In this document: piece after piece, positions 26,069 to 34,556 of the stretch | Layout of the letters: every line of letters begins with the position of its first letter | Numbering within the stretch: position 1 is the stretch's first letter | Assembly (NCBI RefSeq): GCF_000023925.1 | Contig: NC_013169.1 | Location: forward strand, 2,604,001 to 2,668,000 | Length of the DNA stretch: 64,000 bases | Source of the DNA: Kytococcus sedentarius DSM 20547 | GTDB taxonomy: Bacteria > Actinomycetota > Actinomycetes > Actinomycetales > Dermatophilaceae | Reading direction: 5' to 3' | The notes under the pieces: model-generated | What the model was told of the DNA's origin: nothing | Database searches by the model: none | The model's input: the letters and a program-made list of their open reading frames with translations, nothing else | Made by a program: the position numbers and the translations under genes

Positions 26069-27315
26069 CCCGCGCTCCGATCCGATGGTGGGCCGGCCCC
26101 CTCGACGCCGAGGGCCTGGCGTGGTCGTCAGTCACCGCCGCCCGCGACGCCACGGGGGAGCTGTGCCGGGCCCGCGGGCTGACGGTGGAGGTCGGCACCC
26201 GGCCCGCGCTCGTGGCCAGCGCGTTCGCCGCCATCGAGCACCTGCGCGTGCACGGGCGGGAGGCCCAGGGGTGGGCACCGCTCTCGGGCTTCTTCCCCAC
26301 CGCCGAGGGATGGGTGCGCCTGCACGGCAACTACCCGCACCACGCCGCGGCGATCACCCGGGCCACCGGCGCCGGCACCCGTGAGGAGCTCACCGACGCC
26401 CTGGCCGAGCGCACCGCCCTCGAGGTGGAGGACGACATCACCGCCGAGCACGGCATCGCGGTGGCCGTGCGCACCTCCGAGCAGTGGCAGGCCCACCCGC
26501 ACGGGGCGTCCACGGCCAACGAGCCGTGGGTTCTGCCCGAACCGGGCGGCGAGCGTGCGCCGCTGTCCCCCGACCCGGCTGCACCAATGGCCGGGGTGCG
26601 CGTGCTCGACCTCACCCGCGTCATCGCCGGCCCCACCTGCTCCCAGCTGCTGGCCTGCCTGGGAGCCGACGTGCTCCGCATCGACCCGCCGGGGCGCCCC
26701 GAGCTGCTGGACCAGCACCTCTCCAACGGTATGGGCAAGCGCTCGGCGGAGCTCGACCTACCGGCCGACGGCGAGGCGGTGAGGGCGCTGCTCCCCCGGG
26801 CCGATGTGGTACTCGTGGGCTACCGCCCCGGCTCGATGGCGCGCTTCGGGCTCGACCCGGGCACGCTGGCGGCGGAGCACCCGCACCTGGTGGTCGCGTC
26901 GCTCTCCGCGTGGGGCGAATCGGGCCCGTGGGCGCAGCGCCCGGGGTTCGACTCCATCGTCCAGGCGGCCACCGGCATCGCGGTCCGGTGCGGGGACGGC
27001 GAGCGCCCGGGCGCGCTGCCGGTGCAGGCCCTCGACCACTCCACCGGCTACGTGATGGCCGCGGAGGTGCTGCGGCACCTGGCCCGGGCGCGTGCCGGCA
27101 TCGTGCGGGTCAGTCTGCTCGGCGCTGCCCGCACCCTGCTGGCCGCACCGGCTCCTGCCGACGAGCCCCTCGAGGACCTGCCCGCCGAGCGGGTGGAGGT
27201 CGACTCACCGCACGGGCACCTGGGGACGACCCCGCCCCCGCTCACCCTCGACGGCGCGACGATCGAGCGCCCCGTCAGCGGCTACGGCGCCGCGATGCCG
27301 GAGTGGGTGGGCTGA
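26065..27315 (+). CDS. CaiB/BaiF-family (class III) CoA-transferase
   Basis: The 416-residue protein carries the family III core from about residue 173: V-R-V-L-D-L-T-R-V-I-A-G-P-T-C-S-Q-L-L-A followed by G-A-D-V-L-R-I-D-P-P and S-A-W-G-E-S-G-P-W. The order is shuffled compared with the archetype: about 170 residues precede the usual N-terminal nucleotide-binding part. This is seen in a group of actinobacterial homologues. It is coupled to the alcohol dehydrogenase. It is the last intact backbone gene before the mobile island. Confidence 0.85.
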   Translation: MTRAPIRWWAGPLDAEGLAWSSVTAARDATGELCRARGLTVEVGTRPALVASAFAAIEHLRVHGREAQGWAPLSGFFPTAEGWVRLHGNYPHHAAAITRATGAGTREELTDALAERTALEVEDDITAEHGIAVAVRTSEQWQAHPHGASTANEPWVLPEPGGERAPLSPDPAAPMAGVRVLDLTRVIAGPTCSQLLACLGADVLRIDPPGRPELLDQHLSNGMGKRSAELDLPADGEAVRALLPRADVVLVGYRPGSMARFGLDPGTLAAEHPHLVVASLSAWGESGPWAQRPGFDSIVQAATGIAVRCGDGERPGALPVQALDHSTGYVMAAEVLRHLARARAGIVRVSLLGAARTLLAAPAPADEPLEDLPAERVEVDSPHGHLGTTPPPLTLDGATIERPVSGYGAAMPEWVG

Positions 27316-27464
27316 GCCGCGCCCCCACCCCAGCGTGTGGAGCCCCTCGAGCGCCAGCAGGCGCGCGTCAGACGTGACCAGGGTGAGCGACTCCAACATC
27401 GCCTGCGCCGCCATCATCGGGTCGAAGGGGTCCCGGTGCCCCCACTGCAGCAAGCCCGCGAGGG
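27316..27464 (-). pseudogene. VapC/PIN-domain toxin fragment cut by ISL3 remnant
   Basis: Reading leftwards from the IS junction, the frame gives H-R-D-P-F-D-P-M-M-A-A-Q-A then L-T-L-V-T-S-D-A-R-L-L-A-L, the C-terminal half of a PIN-domain RNase with its last acidic residues. The N-terminal half and any antitoxin gene are gone, replaced by the ISL3 remnant. The original stop is unclear; the frame runs on into the CoA-transferase gene. Confidence 0.7.
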
Positions 27465-27948
27465 TCGTCGAACCGGGCGGGGTCGTCGATCAGCAATCGG
27501 CGACCTTCGGCCAGGACGGCGTCGTTCGCCGTGTCCCACGACAGGTCAAGAGCTTCGGCAATCCTGGCGATCGTCAGATGCTGGGCCACCAGGCCAACCA
27601 AGGCCCAGCGCACCGCTGCCCGTGAGAGCTTCGCCCGTGGCTCGGCTGCGGCCGTGGTGTCCTGACGCCACACCCGTCGGCAGGTCGCGCAGCGATAGCG
27701 ACGCACCCTGACCAGCAGCGTTGTTGGCCGCCCTCTGCAGGGCTCGTGCGCCAGGCGCTGCCCGACCACGACGAGGCCGAGCTCGTCCAGGCGGCAGAAC
27801 GTGGTCAGGTCAGGGCAGTGGAAGGTAGCGTCGCTCACGTCGAGGTCTTCTGGATGGGTTGGTGTAGGAACCCCCATCATCAGGGGACCTCGACCCAACT
27901 CCCGACCCCGTCACGCCACCGCCGCTACACCCTCAGATCGGATGAGCC
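27465..27948 (-). mobile_element. Truncated ISL3-family element
   Basis: This is a partial copy of the element immediately to its right. It keeps the terminal repeat at 27926-27948 (transposase start side) and the N-terminal third of the transposase. It is cut at 27465 and fused to the PIN-domain fragment. Compared with the complete copy it also lacks 111 bases (37 codons) between two GCGCCAG repeats, removing the first zinc-finger half. Otherwise the copies are nearly identical, so the truncation is recent. Confidence 0.88.
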
Positions 27949-27953
27949 GGTTA

Positions 27954-29383
27954 GGCTCATCCGATCTGAGGGTGTAGTCGTGGTCTGAAGCCGCCGGCTT
28001 CGAGGAGGCTCCTGGCGATGTAGTGGGTCAGGTTCCGGAAGCCCAGGGCGGAGCCGCGCAGGTGTTCGAGACGGCCGTTGATGGCCTCGGTGGGGCCGTT
28101 GCTGGTGCCGGGCAGGTCGAAGAACGCCAACACGTCCGCGGCGCGCTTGGTGAGGGTCCGTCCAAGCGTGACAAGTTCGCTCAGCGCGGCCGGGACGCCG
28201 CGTGCCAGGGAGTCGATCACCGCGGTCATGAGAGTCCGGCCCTGGGAGCGGTCGGGGTGGCGGTAGGCGGTGATCATGCGCTGGTAGATGCCCCAGGTCA
28301 CTTCGACCTCGATGTGTTCGTCGGCGGCGAACAGCGCTTCCAGCCGGGTCTTCTGCTTGTCGGTGAGCAGGTCGGCGCCGGTGTGCAGGGTCCGCCGGGC
28401 GCGGTAGAGCGGATCCTTGGCGCGGCCGCGGTGGCCGTGCAGATCGAGCTGGACCCTGCGCCTGCAGCGGTCCAGGGCGTCACCGGCCAACCTCACCACG
28501 TGGAAGGGGTCCATCACTGCGGTCGCGTCGGGCAGCTCCTCGGCAGCAGCGGTCTTGAAGCCGGTGAACCCGTCCATCGCGACCACCTCCACGCCGTCGC
28601 GCCAGGTCTTCGGGCGGGCGGCGAGCCAGGTCTTGAACGCGCTCTTGGACCGGCCTTCGACCATGTCCAGAAGACGGGCCGGTCCGGTGCCGTCACGGAT
28701 CGGGGTCAGGTCGATGATGACGGTGACGTACTTGTCCCCACGGCGGGTGTGCCGCCACACGTGCTCATCGACGCCGATCACGCGGGCGCCGTCGAACCGG
28801 GCGGGGTCGTCGATCAGCAACCGGCGACCTTCGGCCAGGACGGCGTCGTTCGCCGTGTCCCACGACACGTCAAGAGCTTCGGCGATCCTGGCGACCGTCA
28901 GATGCTGGGCCACCAGGGCGACCAAGGCCCAGCGCACCGCTGCCCGTGAGAGCTTCGCCCGTGGCTCGGCTGCGGCCGTGGTGTCCTGGCGCCACACCCG
29001 AAGGCAGGTCGCGCAGCGGTAGCGACGCACCCTGATCAGCAGCGTCGTCGGCCGCCATCCGAAGGGCTCGTGCGCCAGCGACCGCGAGACCGTGTCACGC
29101 ACGACGCCCTCGGCTCCGCACCCGTGGCAGAACGCGTCGTCACCGCGCGTCGCGACGCGGCACTCCAGCACCGCACGGTCGGGCGCCAGGCGCTGCCCGA
29201 CCACGACGAGGCCGAGCTCGTCCAGGCGGCAGAACGTGGTCAGGTCAGGGCAGTGGAAGGTAGCGTCGCTCACGTCGAGGTCTTCTGGATGAGTTGGTGT
29301 AGGAACCCCCATCATCAGGGGACCTCGACCCAACTCCCGACCCCGTCACGCCACCGCCGCTACACCCTCAGATCGGATGAGCC
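27954..29383 (-). mobile_element. Complete ISL3-family insertion sequence
   Basis: The 1430-base element is bounded by perfect 23-base inverted repeats at 27954-27976 and 29361-29383 (ends GGCTCATCC...GGGTGTA). The left repeat lies only 5 bases (GGTTA) from the abutting repeat of the truncated copy. I see no target duplication, so later rearrangement or tandem insertion is likely. Confidence 0.92.
27957..29273 (-). CDS. ISL3-family transposase
   Basis: The transposase is about 438 residues, with an N-terminal zinc finger (C-H-G-C, then C-A-T-C), a helix-turn-helix and the DDE_Tnp_ISL3 domain. V-D-E-H-V-W-R-H, V-A-M-D-G-F-T-G-F and A-V-M-D-P-F-H-V-V include catalytic Asp residues, and G-P-T-E-A-I-N-G-R-L-E supplies the Glu. 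I place the start at the GTG at 29273, which aligns with the ATG start of the related copy at 32165; upstream in-frame starts exist. The last codons are encoded within the terminal repeat. Confidence 0.9.
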   Translation of the reverse strand: MSDATFHCPDLTTFCRLDELGLVVVGQRLAPDRAVLECRVATRGDDAFCHGCGAEGVVRDTVSRSLAHEPFGWRPTTLLIRVRRYRCATCLRVWRQDTTAAAEPRAKLSRAAVRWALVALVAQHLTVARIAEALDVSWDTANDAVLAEGRRLLIDDPARFDGARVIGVDEHVWRHTRRGDKYVTVIIDLTPIRDGTGPARLLDMVEGRSKSAFKTWLAARPKTWRDGVEVVAMDGFTGFKTAAAEELPDATAVMDPFHVVRLAGDALDRCRRRVQLDLHGHRGRAKDPLYRARRTLHTGADLLTDKQKTRLEALFAADEHIEVEVTWGIYQRMITAYRHPDRSQGRTLMTAVIDSLARGVPAALSELVTLGRTLTKRAADVLAFFDLPGTSNGPTEAINGRLEHLRGSALGFRNLTHYIARSLLEAGGFRPRLHPQIG

Positions 29384-29430
29384 ACTTTCCGTTCTCGTCG
29401 CTTGGGAGAGCCGAGAGGATTTTCCGTGAG

Positions 29431-29820
29431 CTACAGGTACCGGCAGACCTGGTCCGCGCTGCACGAGTCGGGGTCGGGCTGCGCGGCGTCGTGCCTGAGC
29501 TCGGCGATGGTGTCTCGGAGCGCTGTGAGCTGGGCGATCTGCTGCTCGATCTCGGCGAGGCGCGCGTCGAGGAGATCGCGCACGTGCTCGCAGGGAGCAG
29601 CGCCGCCGTCGCGGATGTCGAGGATCTGGCGGATCTGGGCGAGGGTGAGGCCCGCGGCCTGGCCGCGGTGGACGAAGTCGATCCGGGCGGCCGTCTCGGG
29701 CGCGTAGTCGCGGTATCCGGACGGCGTGCGCTCGGCCGGGGGCAGCAGGCCCTGCTCCTCGTAGAACCGCAGCGTCTTCGCCGTCGTTCCCGCCCGCTCG
29801 GCGAGTTCCCCGATGCGCAT
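29431..29820 (-). CDS. merR: MerR-family mercury-responsive regulator
   Basis: The 129-residue MerR-type activator has an N-terminal winged HTH (I-G-E-L-A-E-R-A-G-T-T-A-K-T-L-R-F-Y-E-E), a dimerising coiled coil (about 75-110) and Cys at 77, 120 and 126. In Tn501 MerR the mercury ligands are Cys82, 117 and 126, so the first Cys and the C-terminal pair are conserved in kind but the last spacing is shorter (6 not 9). Divergent merA and the MerR-type promoter between them support a mercury role. It sits 47 bases from the ISL3 end. Confidence 0.85.
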   Translation of the reverse strand: MRIGELAERAGTTAKTLRFYEEQGLLPPAERTPSGYRDYAPETAARIDFVHRGQAAGLTLAQIRQILDIRDGGAAPCEHVRDLLDARLAEIEQQIAQLTALRDTIAELRHDAAQPDPDSCSADQVCRYL

Positions 29821-29853
29821 CGCAGGCCCCCTTTTCTTTCGGCAGAAGCCTTC

Positions 29854-29886
29854 TTGACCTTCCCCTGCACTGGAAGGTCCAGTATG
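29854..29886 (+). promoter_or_regulatory. MerR-type operator/promoter with stretched spacer
   Basis: TTGACC (29854-29859) and CAGTAT (29880-29885) are 20 bases apart, longer than the usual 17. The spacer region holds the perfect dyad GACCTTCC-8-GGAAGGTC (29856-29879). This is the classic architecture of promoters that MerR proteins untwist when they bind metal. Confidence 0.88.
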
Positions 29887-29924
29887 GCCGAGAAAGAAGA
29901 GAAACCCAAGTGACGGGAGCTGCG

Positions 29925-31349
29925 ATGCCCACGAAGTACGACCTCGCCATCATCGGATCGGGCGGTGGTGCGTTCGCCGCCGCGATCCGCGCGACCACGC
30001 TCGGCAAGTCGGTGGTGATGATCGAGCGCGGGACGCTCGGTGGCACCTGCGTGAACACCGGCTGCGTGCCGTCGAAGGCCCTGATCGCCGCGGCCGACGC
30101 ACGGCACTCCGCGGCCGACGCCGCCGACCGGTTCCCGGGGATCGCGACGACGGCGGGGCCAGTGGACATGCCCGCCCTGATCGCCGGGAAGCAGGCGCTG
30201 GTCGAGTCGCTGCGGGGCGAGAAGTACGCCGACGTCGCCGACTCCTACGGTTGGGCCGTCCGCCGCGGCGACGCCGCGTTCGCCGGCACCCCCGACGCAC
30301 CGGTCCTCCAGGTCGCTGGGGACGACGGGAGCACCGAGACGATCGAGGCCGGGCACTACCTGGTCGCGACCGGCTCTCGGCCGTGGGCCCCGCCGATCGA
30401 CGGCCTGGACCAGACCGGGTACCTGACCTCGACCACGGCGATGGAGCTGACCGAACTCCCTGAGTCCCTGCTCGTGCTCGGCGGCGGCTACGTCGCCCTG
30501 GAGCAGGCGCAGCTGTTCGCCCGGCTCGGCTCCCAGGTCACCGTGCTGGTCCGGTCCCGGCTCGCGTCGAAGGAGGAGCCGGAGGTGTCCAGGACGCTGC
30601 AGGAGGTGTTCGCCGACGAGGGCATCCGGGTGGTCCGCCGCGCGCTGCCGACGCGGGTGTCCCGCGACGCCGCGACCGGGCAGGCCGTCGTCACCGCGGA
30701 CGTCGCCGGCGGCCGGGAGGAGTTCCGCGCCGACCAGGTGCTCGTCGCCCTCGGACGACGACCGGCCACCGATGGGCTCGGCCTCGACAGGGTCGGGGTC
30801 AAGACCGGGGACCTCGGCGAGGTGGTCGTCTCCGACCGGATGCAGTCCTCCCACCCGCGGATCTGGGCCGCGGGCGACGTGACCGGCCACCCCGAGTTCG
30901 TCTACGTCGCCGCCCACCACGGCACCCTCGTCGCCGAGAACGCGTTCGCCGACGCCGATCGGGCCGTGGACTACGCCCGACTGCCGAGGGTGACGTTCAC
31001 CGGCCCGGCGATCGGCGCGGTCGGGATGACCGAGAAGGACGTCGTCGCCGCCGGGATCCGCTGCGACTGCCGCGTCCTGCCCCTGCACCACGTGCCCCGC
31101 GCACTGGTCAACCGCGACACCCGCGGCTTCGTCAAGATCGTCGTGGACGCCGACACCGGGAAGATCCTCGGCATCACCGCCGTCGCCAAGGACGCCGGCG
31201 AGCTCGCCGCCGCCGGGGTCCACGTGCTCGGCAAGACGGTCGCCGAGGTCGCCGACGCCTGGGCCCCCTACCTGACCATGGCCGAGGGCATCCGGATCGC
31301 CGCCAAGGCCTTCACCACCGACCCGTCGCTCCTGTCGTGCTGCGCGTGA
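29925..31349 (+). CDS. merA: Mercuric reductase
   Basis: The 474-residue flavoprotein reduces Hg(II) to Hg(0) with NADPH. It has FAD-binding G-S-G-G-G-A (about 11-16), the redox-active G-G-T-C-V-N-T-G-C-V-P-S-K (Cys 42 and 47), the NAD-binding G-G-G-Y-V-A-L-E, and the C-terminal Cys pair S-C-C-A (472-473) that passes mercury to the active site of the partner subunit. The N-terminal metallochaperone domain is absent, which is normal in actinobacteria. The ATG at 29925 follows GGGAG; a GTG 15 bases upstream is weaker. Confidence 0.95.
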   Translation: MPTKYDLAIIGSGGGAFAAAIRATTLGKSVVMIERGTLGGTCVNTGCVPSKALIAAADARHSAADAADRFPGIATTAGPVDMPALIAGKQALVESLRGEKYADVADSYGWAVRRGDAAFAGTPDAPVLQVAGDDGSTETIEAGHYLVATGSRPWAPPIDGLDQTGYLTSTTAMELTELPESLLVLGGGYVALEQAQLFARLGSQVTVLVRSRLASKEEPEVSRTLQEVFADEGIRVVRRALPTRVSRDAATGQAVVTADVAGGREEFRADQVLVALGRRPATDGLGLDRVGVKTGDLGEVVVSDRMQSSHPRIWAAGDVTGHPEFVYVAAHHGTLVAENAFADADRAVDYARLPRVTFTGPAIGAVGMTEKDVVAAGIRCDCRVLPLHHVPRALVNRDTRGFVKIVVDADTGKILGITAVAKDAGELAAAGVHVLGKTVAEVADAWAPYLTMAEGIRIAAKAFTTDPSLLSCCA

Positions 31350-31369
31350 ACGAACTGGAGGAACCCACG

Positions 31370-32020
31370 ATGTCTGACCTCAGCATGCAACTGCCCGAGC
31401 GGCTCAGCCGACTGGGAGAGACCGGCCTGCTCATCCCGCTGCTGCGGCTGCTCGCCGACGGTGACCCCGTCACCGTCCAACAGCTGTCCGTGGCTGCGGG
31501 CCGCACGATCGACGAGGTACGGCTCGGACTGGCCGCGATGCAGGACACCGAGTACGACGACCAGGGCCGAATCGTCGGCCAGGGCCTCACGCTGCGCCCT
31601 ACACCGCACCGGTTCACCGTCGACGGTGAGGAGCTCTACACCTGGTGCGCCCTGGACACCCTCATCTTCCCGGCCCTCCTCGATCGCCCAGCGCGCGTGG
31701 AGTCCGTCTCCCCGGCCAGCGGAGAGACGATCCGCGTCACCATCGATCCGGTTGCCGGTGTCACCGGCGTCACACCCCCGAGCGCCGTGGTGTCGCTGGT
31801 GAACCTGGAGCAGATCACCTCGATCCGCTCGGCCTTCTGCAACCAGGTGCACTATTTCGCCTCCGTCGACGACGCCACCGGGTGGCTCTCTGAGCATCCC
31901 GGTGCCGAGGTGGTGTCGGTGGCCGAGGCCTACCGGATCGGCAACGAGCTCACAACGAGCCTGCTCGACCTGCTTCAGGACGACACCCCGGTGGCCGACG
32001 ACTGTCCCCGCTGCTGTTGA
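31370..32020 (+). CDS. merB: Alkylmercury (organomercurial) lyase
   Basis: The 216-residue enzyme cleaves carbon-mercury bonds and passes Hg(II) to MerA. The catalytic residues are visible as Y-T-W-C-A-L-D-T (Cys93, Asp96) and S-A-F-C-N-Q-V-H-Y-F (Cys157), equivalent to Cys96, Asp99 and Cys159 of the R831b enzyme. The start follows GGAGG and lies 20 bases after merA. The C-terminus carries an additional D-C-P-R-C-C motif that might hand over mercury. No transporter (merT/merP) gene is present in this operon. Confidence 0.94.
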   Translation: MSDLSMQLPERLSRLGETGLLIPLLRLLADGDPVTVQQLSVAAGRTIDEVRLGLAAMQDTEYDDQGRIVGQGLTLRPTPHRFTVDGEELYTWCALDTLIFPALLDRPARVESVSPASGETIRVTIDPVAGVTGVTPPSAVVSLVNLEQITSIRSAFCNQVHYFASVDDATGWLSEHPGAEVVSVAEAYRIGNELTTSLLDLLQDDTPVADDCPRCC

Positions 32021-32042
32021 CCCGCGACACAGAAGGATTCGA

Positions 32043-33499
32043 GGCTCTTCATAGATGAGGGTGTAGGGCATGTCGCGCGGTCGGGTGGCGCGTCGGTGTG
32101 GGGGTAGGGGTCGAGGTCTTCCGAGGATGGAGGTTCCTACACGCCCATCTCGAAAGACCTCGACATGTACGACGCTACCGTCGGTGGCCGCGCTGATTTG
32201 TTCGACCACCCTGACCTGACTGCCTTCTGCCGTCTGGACGTGCTCGGCCTGGAAGCAGTGGGCCAACGGCTCGAACCCGACCGTGCCGTGCTGGCCTGCC
32301 GGGTCGTGGAGCCGGACCAGTGGTGCCGGCGGTGCGGTTGTCAGGGTGTCCCGCGTGACACCGTGACCCGGGAACTGGCCCATGAACCGCTGGGCTGGCG
32401 CCCCACGACTCTGCTGGTCACGATCCGCCGGTACCGGTGCGCCGGGTGCGGTCATGTGTGGCGGCAGGACACCACCGCCGCGGCCGAACCACGAGCGAAG
32501 ATCTCCCGGGCCGGGCTGCGGTGGGCACTCGAAGGGATCGTGGTCGGGCACTTGACGATGTCTCGCGTCGCCGAAGGCCTCGGTGTTGCCTGGAACACCG
32601 CGAACGACGCGGTCCTGGCCGAAGGCAAGCGGGTCTTGATCGATGACCCAGCCCGGTTCGACTCGGTGCGTGTCCTCGGCGTAGACGAGCACGTGTGGCG
32701 CCACACCCGCAAGGGCGACAAGTACGTGACCGTGATCATCGACCTCACCCCGGTTCGCGACGGCACTGGCCCGGCCCGGCTACTGGACATGGTCGAAGGC
32801 CGCTCCAAGGCCGTGTTCAAGACCTGGCTGGCCGACCGCGACCAGCCCTGGCGCGACAGGGTCGAGGTGGTCGCGATGGACGGGTTCACCGGCTTCAAGA
32901 CCGCCGCCGCCGAGGAGGTCCCCGACGCGGTCGCGGTGATGGACCCCTTCCACGTCGTTCGACTGGCCGGCGACGCCCTGGATGCGTGCCGACGCCGGGT
33001 CCAGCTCACGATCCACGGCCACCGAGGATTCAAGGACGACCCGCTCTACAAGGCCCGCCGAACCCTGCACACCGGCGCGGACCTGCTCCCCGACAAGCAG
33101 AACGACCGCCTGCACGCGCTCTTCGCGGCAGAGGAACACCTCGAGGTCGAGGCGACCTGGGGGATCTACCAGCGCATGATCGCCGCCTACCGCCACCAGG
33201 ACCGGCGCCAGGGCCGGGAGTTGATGGACAAACTGATCACAGACCTGGGCGCCGGCATCCCGCAGCCACTGGTCGAGCTCACCACGCTGGGCCGGACCCT
33301 GGCCAAGCGCGCCGCCGACGTGCTCGCCTACTTCGACCGGCCCGGCACATCCAACGGGCCCACCGAGGCCCTCAACGGACGCCTGGAACACCTCCGCGGC
33401 TCCGCCCTCGGCTTCCGCAACCTCACCAACTACATCGCCCGCAGCCTGCTCGAGACCGGCGGCTTCAGACCCCACCTACACCCTCATCTGTGAAGAGCC
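32043..33499 (+). mobile_element. Second, diverged ISL3-family insertion sequence
   Basis: The 1457-base element has 23-base inverted repeats at 32043-32065 and 33477-33499 differing at one position (ends GGCTCTTCA...GGGTGTA). It is related to the element at 27954 but clearly distinct, and opposite in orientation, so the mer operon is flanked by inverted ISL3 relatives. No target duplication is seen (GGATTCGA left, CGCAATCT right). Confidence 0.9.
32165..33493 (+). CDS. ISL3-family transposase
   Basis: The 442-residue transposase has the same layout as the one at 27957: zinc finger (C-R-R-C-G-C, C-A-G-C-G), HTH (S-R-V-A-E-G-L-G-V-A-W-N-T) and DDE domain with V-D-E-H-V-W-R-H, V-A-M-D-G-F-T-G-F, V-M-D-P-F-H-V-V and G-P-T-E-A-L-N-G-R-L-E. 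Residues differ throughout, so it is a separate lineage rather than a duplicate. About 100 bases precede the ATG inside the left end. The reading frame is complete, so the element may be active. Confidence 0.92.
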   Translation: MYDATVGGRADLFDHPDLTAFCRLDVLGLEAVGQRLEPDRAVLACRVVEPDQWCRRCGCQGVPRDTVTRELAHEPLGWRPTTLLVTIRRYRCAGCGHVWRQDTTAAAEPRAKISRAGLRWALEGIVVGHLTMSRVAEGLGVAWNTANDAVLAEGKRVLIDDPARFDSVRVLGVDEHVWRHTRKGDKYVTVIIDLTPVRDGTGPARLLDMVEGRSKAVFKTWLADRDQPWRDRVEVVAMDGFTGFKTAAAEEVPDAVAVMDPFHVVRLAGDALDACRRRVQLTIHGHRGFKDDPLYKARRTLHTGADLLPDKQNDRLHALFAAEEHLEVEATWGIYQRMIAAYRHQDRRQGRELMDKLITDLGAGIPQPLVELTTLGRTLAKRAADVLAYFDRPGTSNGPTEALNGRLEHLRGSALGFRNLTNYIARSLLETGGFRPHLHPHL

Positions 33500-34546
33500 C
33501 GCAATCTCTCAACATCCTCGAACTGGGCCCTTACGGGGAACCGAGGCGTGGGCAAGACCGTCCTGATGCTCCGATGCGCCCAGATCGCACGGGATGCTGG
33601 CCACATGGTCCTGGGCTGGCAGGGGCAACCCCAGACCACGCTGCACGGCATCCTGACCACCGCACTGCAGATGGGCCCACCACCCAACCCCGGTCTCGCG
33701 GTCCCTCTCACCCAGCTCACCAATGCCCACGACGCCCCCGGCATCGCCAGGACACTGAGCGACATTGCCGCCGCCCAGCAGGAGCGCACCGGGGCAGGAA
33801 TGATCCTCTGCATCGACGAGGTCCAGATGCTGTCCCCCCAGGACCTCACCACGTTCCTGACGGTGCTCACCCGCCTCCGGGACGCCCACCCGCAAGCACC
33901 TGTCCTCTTCGTCGGTGCAGGACTACCCGCCACGCACCAGCGCATCGCACAGATCACGCGGGCCCACGACCTGCCCGATGACCTCGTGCAGTTCCACGAC
34001 CTGCCCCAGAACCTCACGGCGGACCAAGTCGCGGAGGCGCTGCGCCCGGTGGCCCGACGGCACGGTGTCGACTGGCACCCCGAGGCCCTCGAGGCCGTGC
34101 ACCGTGCGACGCTCGGACACCCCGCCCACGTCCAGCTCCTGGCCGCCGAGGTCTGGACCCGCACCACAGGACTCCTCATCCAGTCCGCGGACGTCCACCA
34201 CGCGCTGCCGGCCGCCGGGGAGTTGGTGGACACCATGTACGTCACCCCACGGTGGAGTCACATGCCCGAACTCCAGCGGGCCTACCTCACAGCAGTGGCC
34301 CTGTGTGCCCACCCCGCAGAGACCGACCGGGTCAGCGCCATGCTCGAGCAAGCACCCGAGCGGCTGGCAGATGCCCATGCAGCACTCCTGCGAGCGGGTG
34401 ACCTCTACTCCCCGCGCGACGGGCACGTGGGCCTGGCCCACCCCCTGGCCCGGTTCAGCATCCCGATGCGCTACAACGCCGACACCGAAGGCACCCCGAG
34501 CCTGCCCTACCTGGAGGACATGGCCAGGGCCCGGGACTCCTGGTGA
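33500..34546 (+). pseudogene. AAA ATPase truncated at its N-terminus by ISL3
   Basis: Directly after the IS end the open frame reads L-T-G-N-R-G-V-G-K-T, a Walker A motif, then M-I-L-C-I-D-E-V-Q-M-L (Walker B, about 95 residues later), sensor-1-like V-L-F-V-G-A-G-L-P and a C-terminal winged-helix-like region. This is the Orc1/Cdc6-like AAA_16 group found on actinobacterial plasmids and integrative elements. The usual 50-60 residue N-terminal part is missing and not found left of the IS. A GTG at 33548 lies inside the Walker A motif, so any product from there lacks part of its nucleotide site. Confidence 0.8.
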
Positions 34547-34556
34547 CGGCGACCTC

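Noticed and set aside
27954-33499. A classical composite transposon with identical IS ends around the mer operon
   Set aside because: The two ISL3 elements differ throughout and in their terminal repeats, and no outer target duplication is visible. I report it only as a possible functional pairing.
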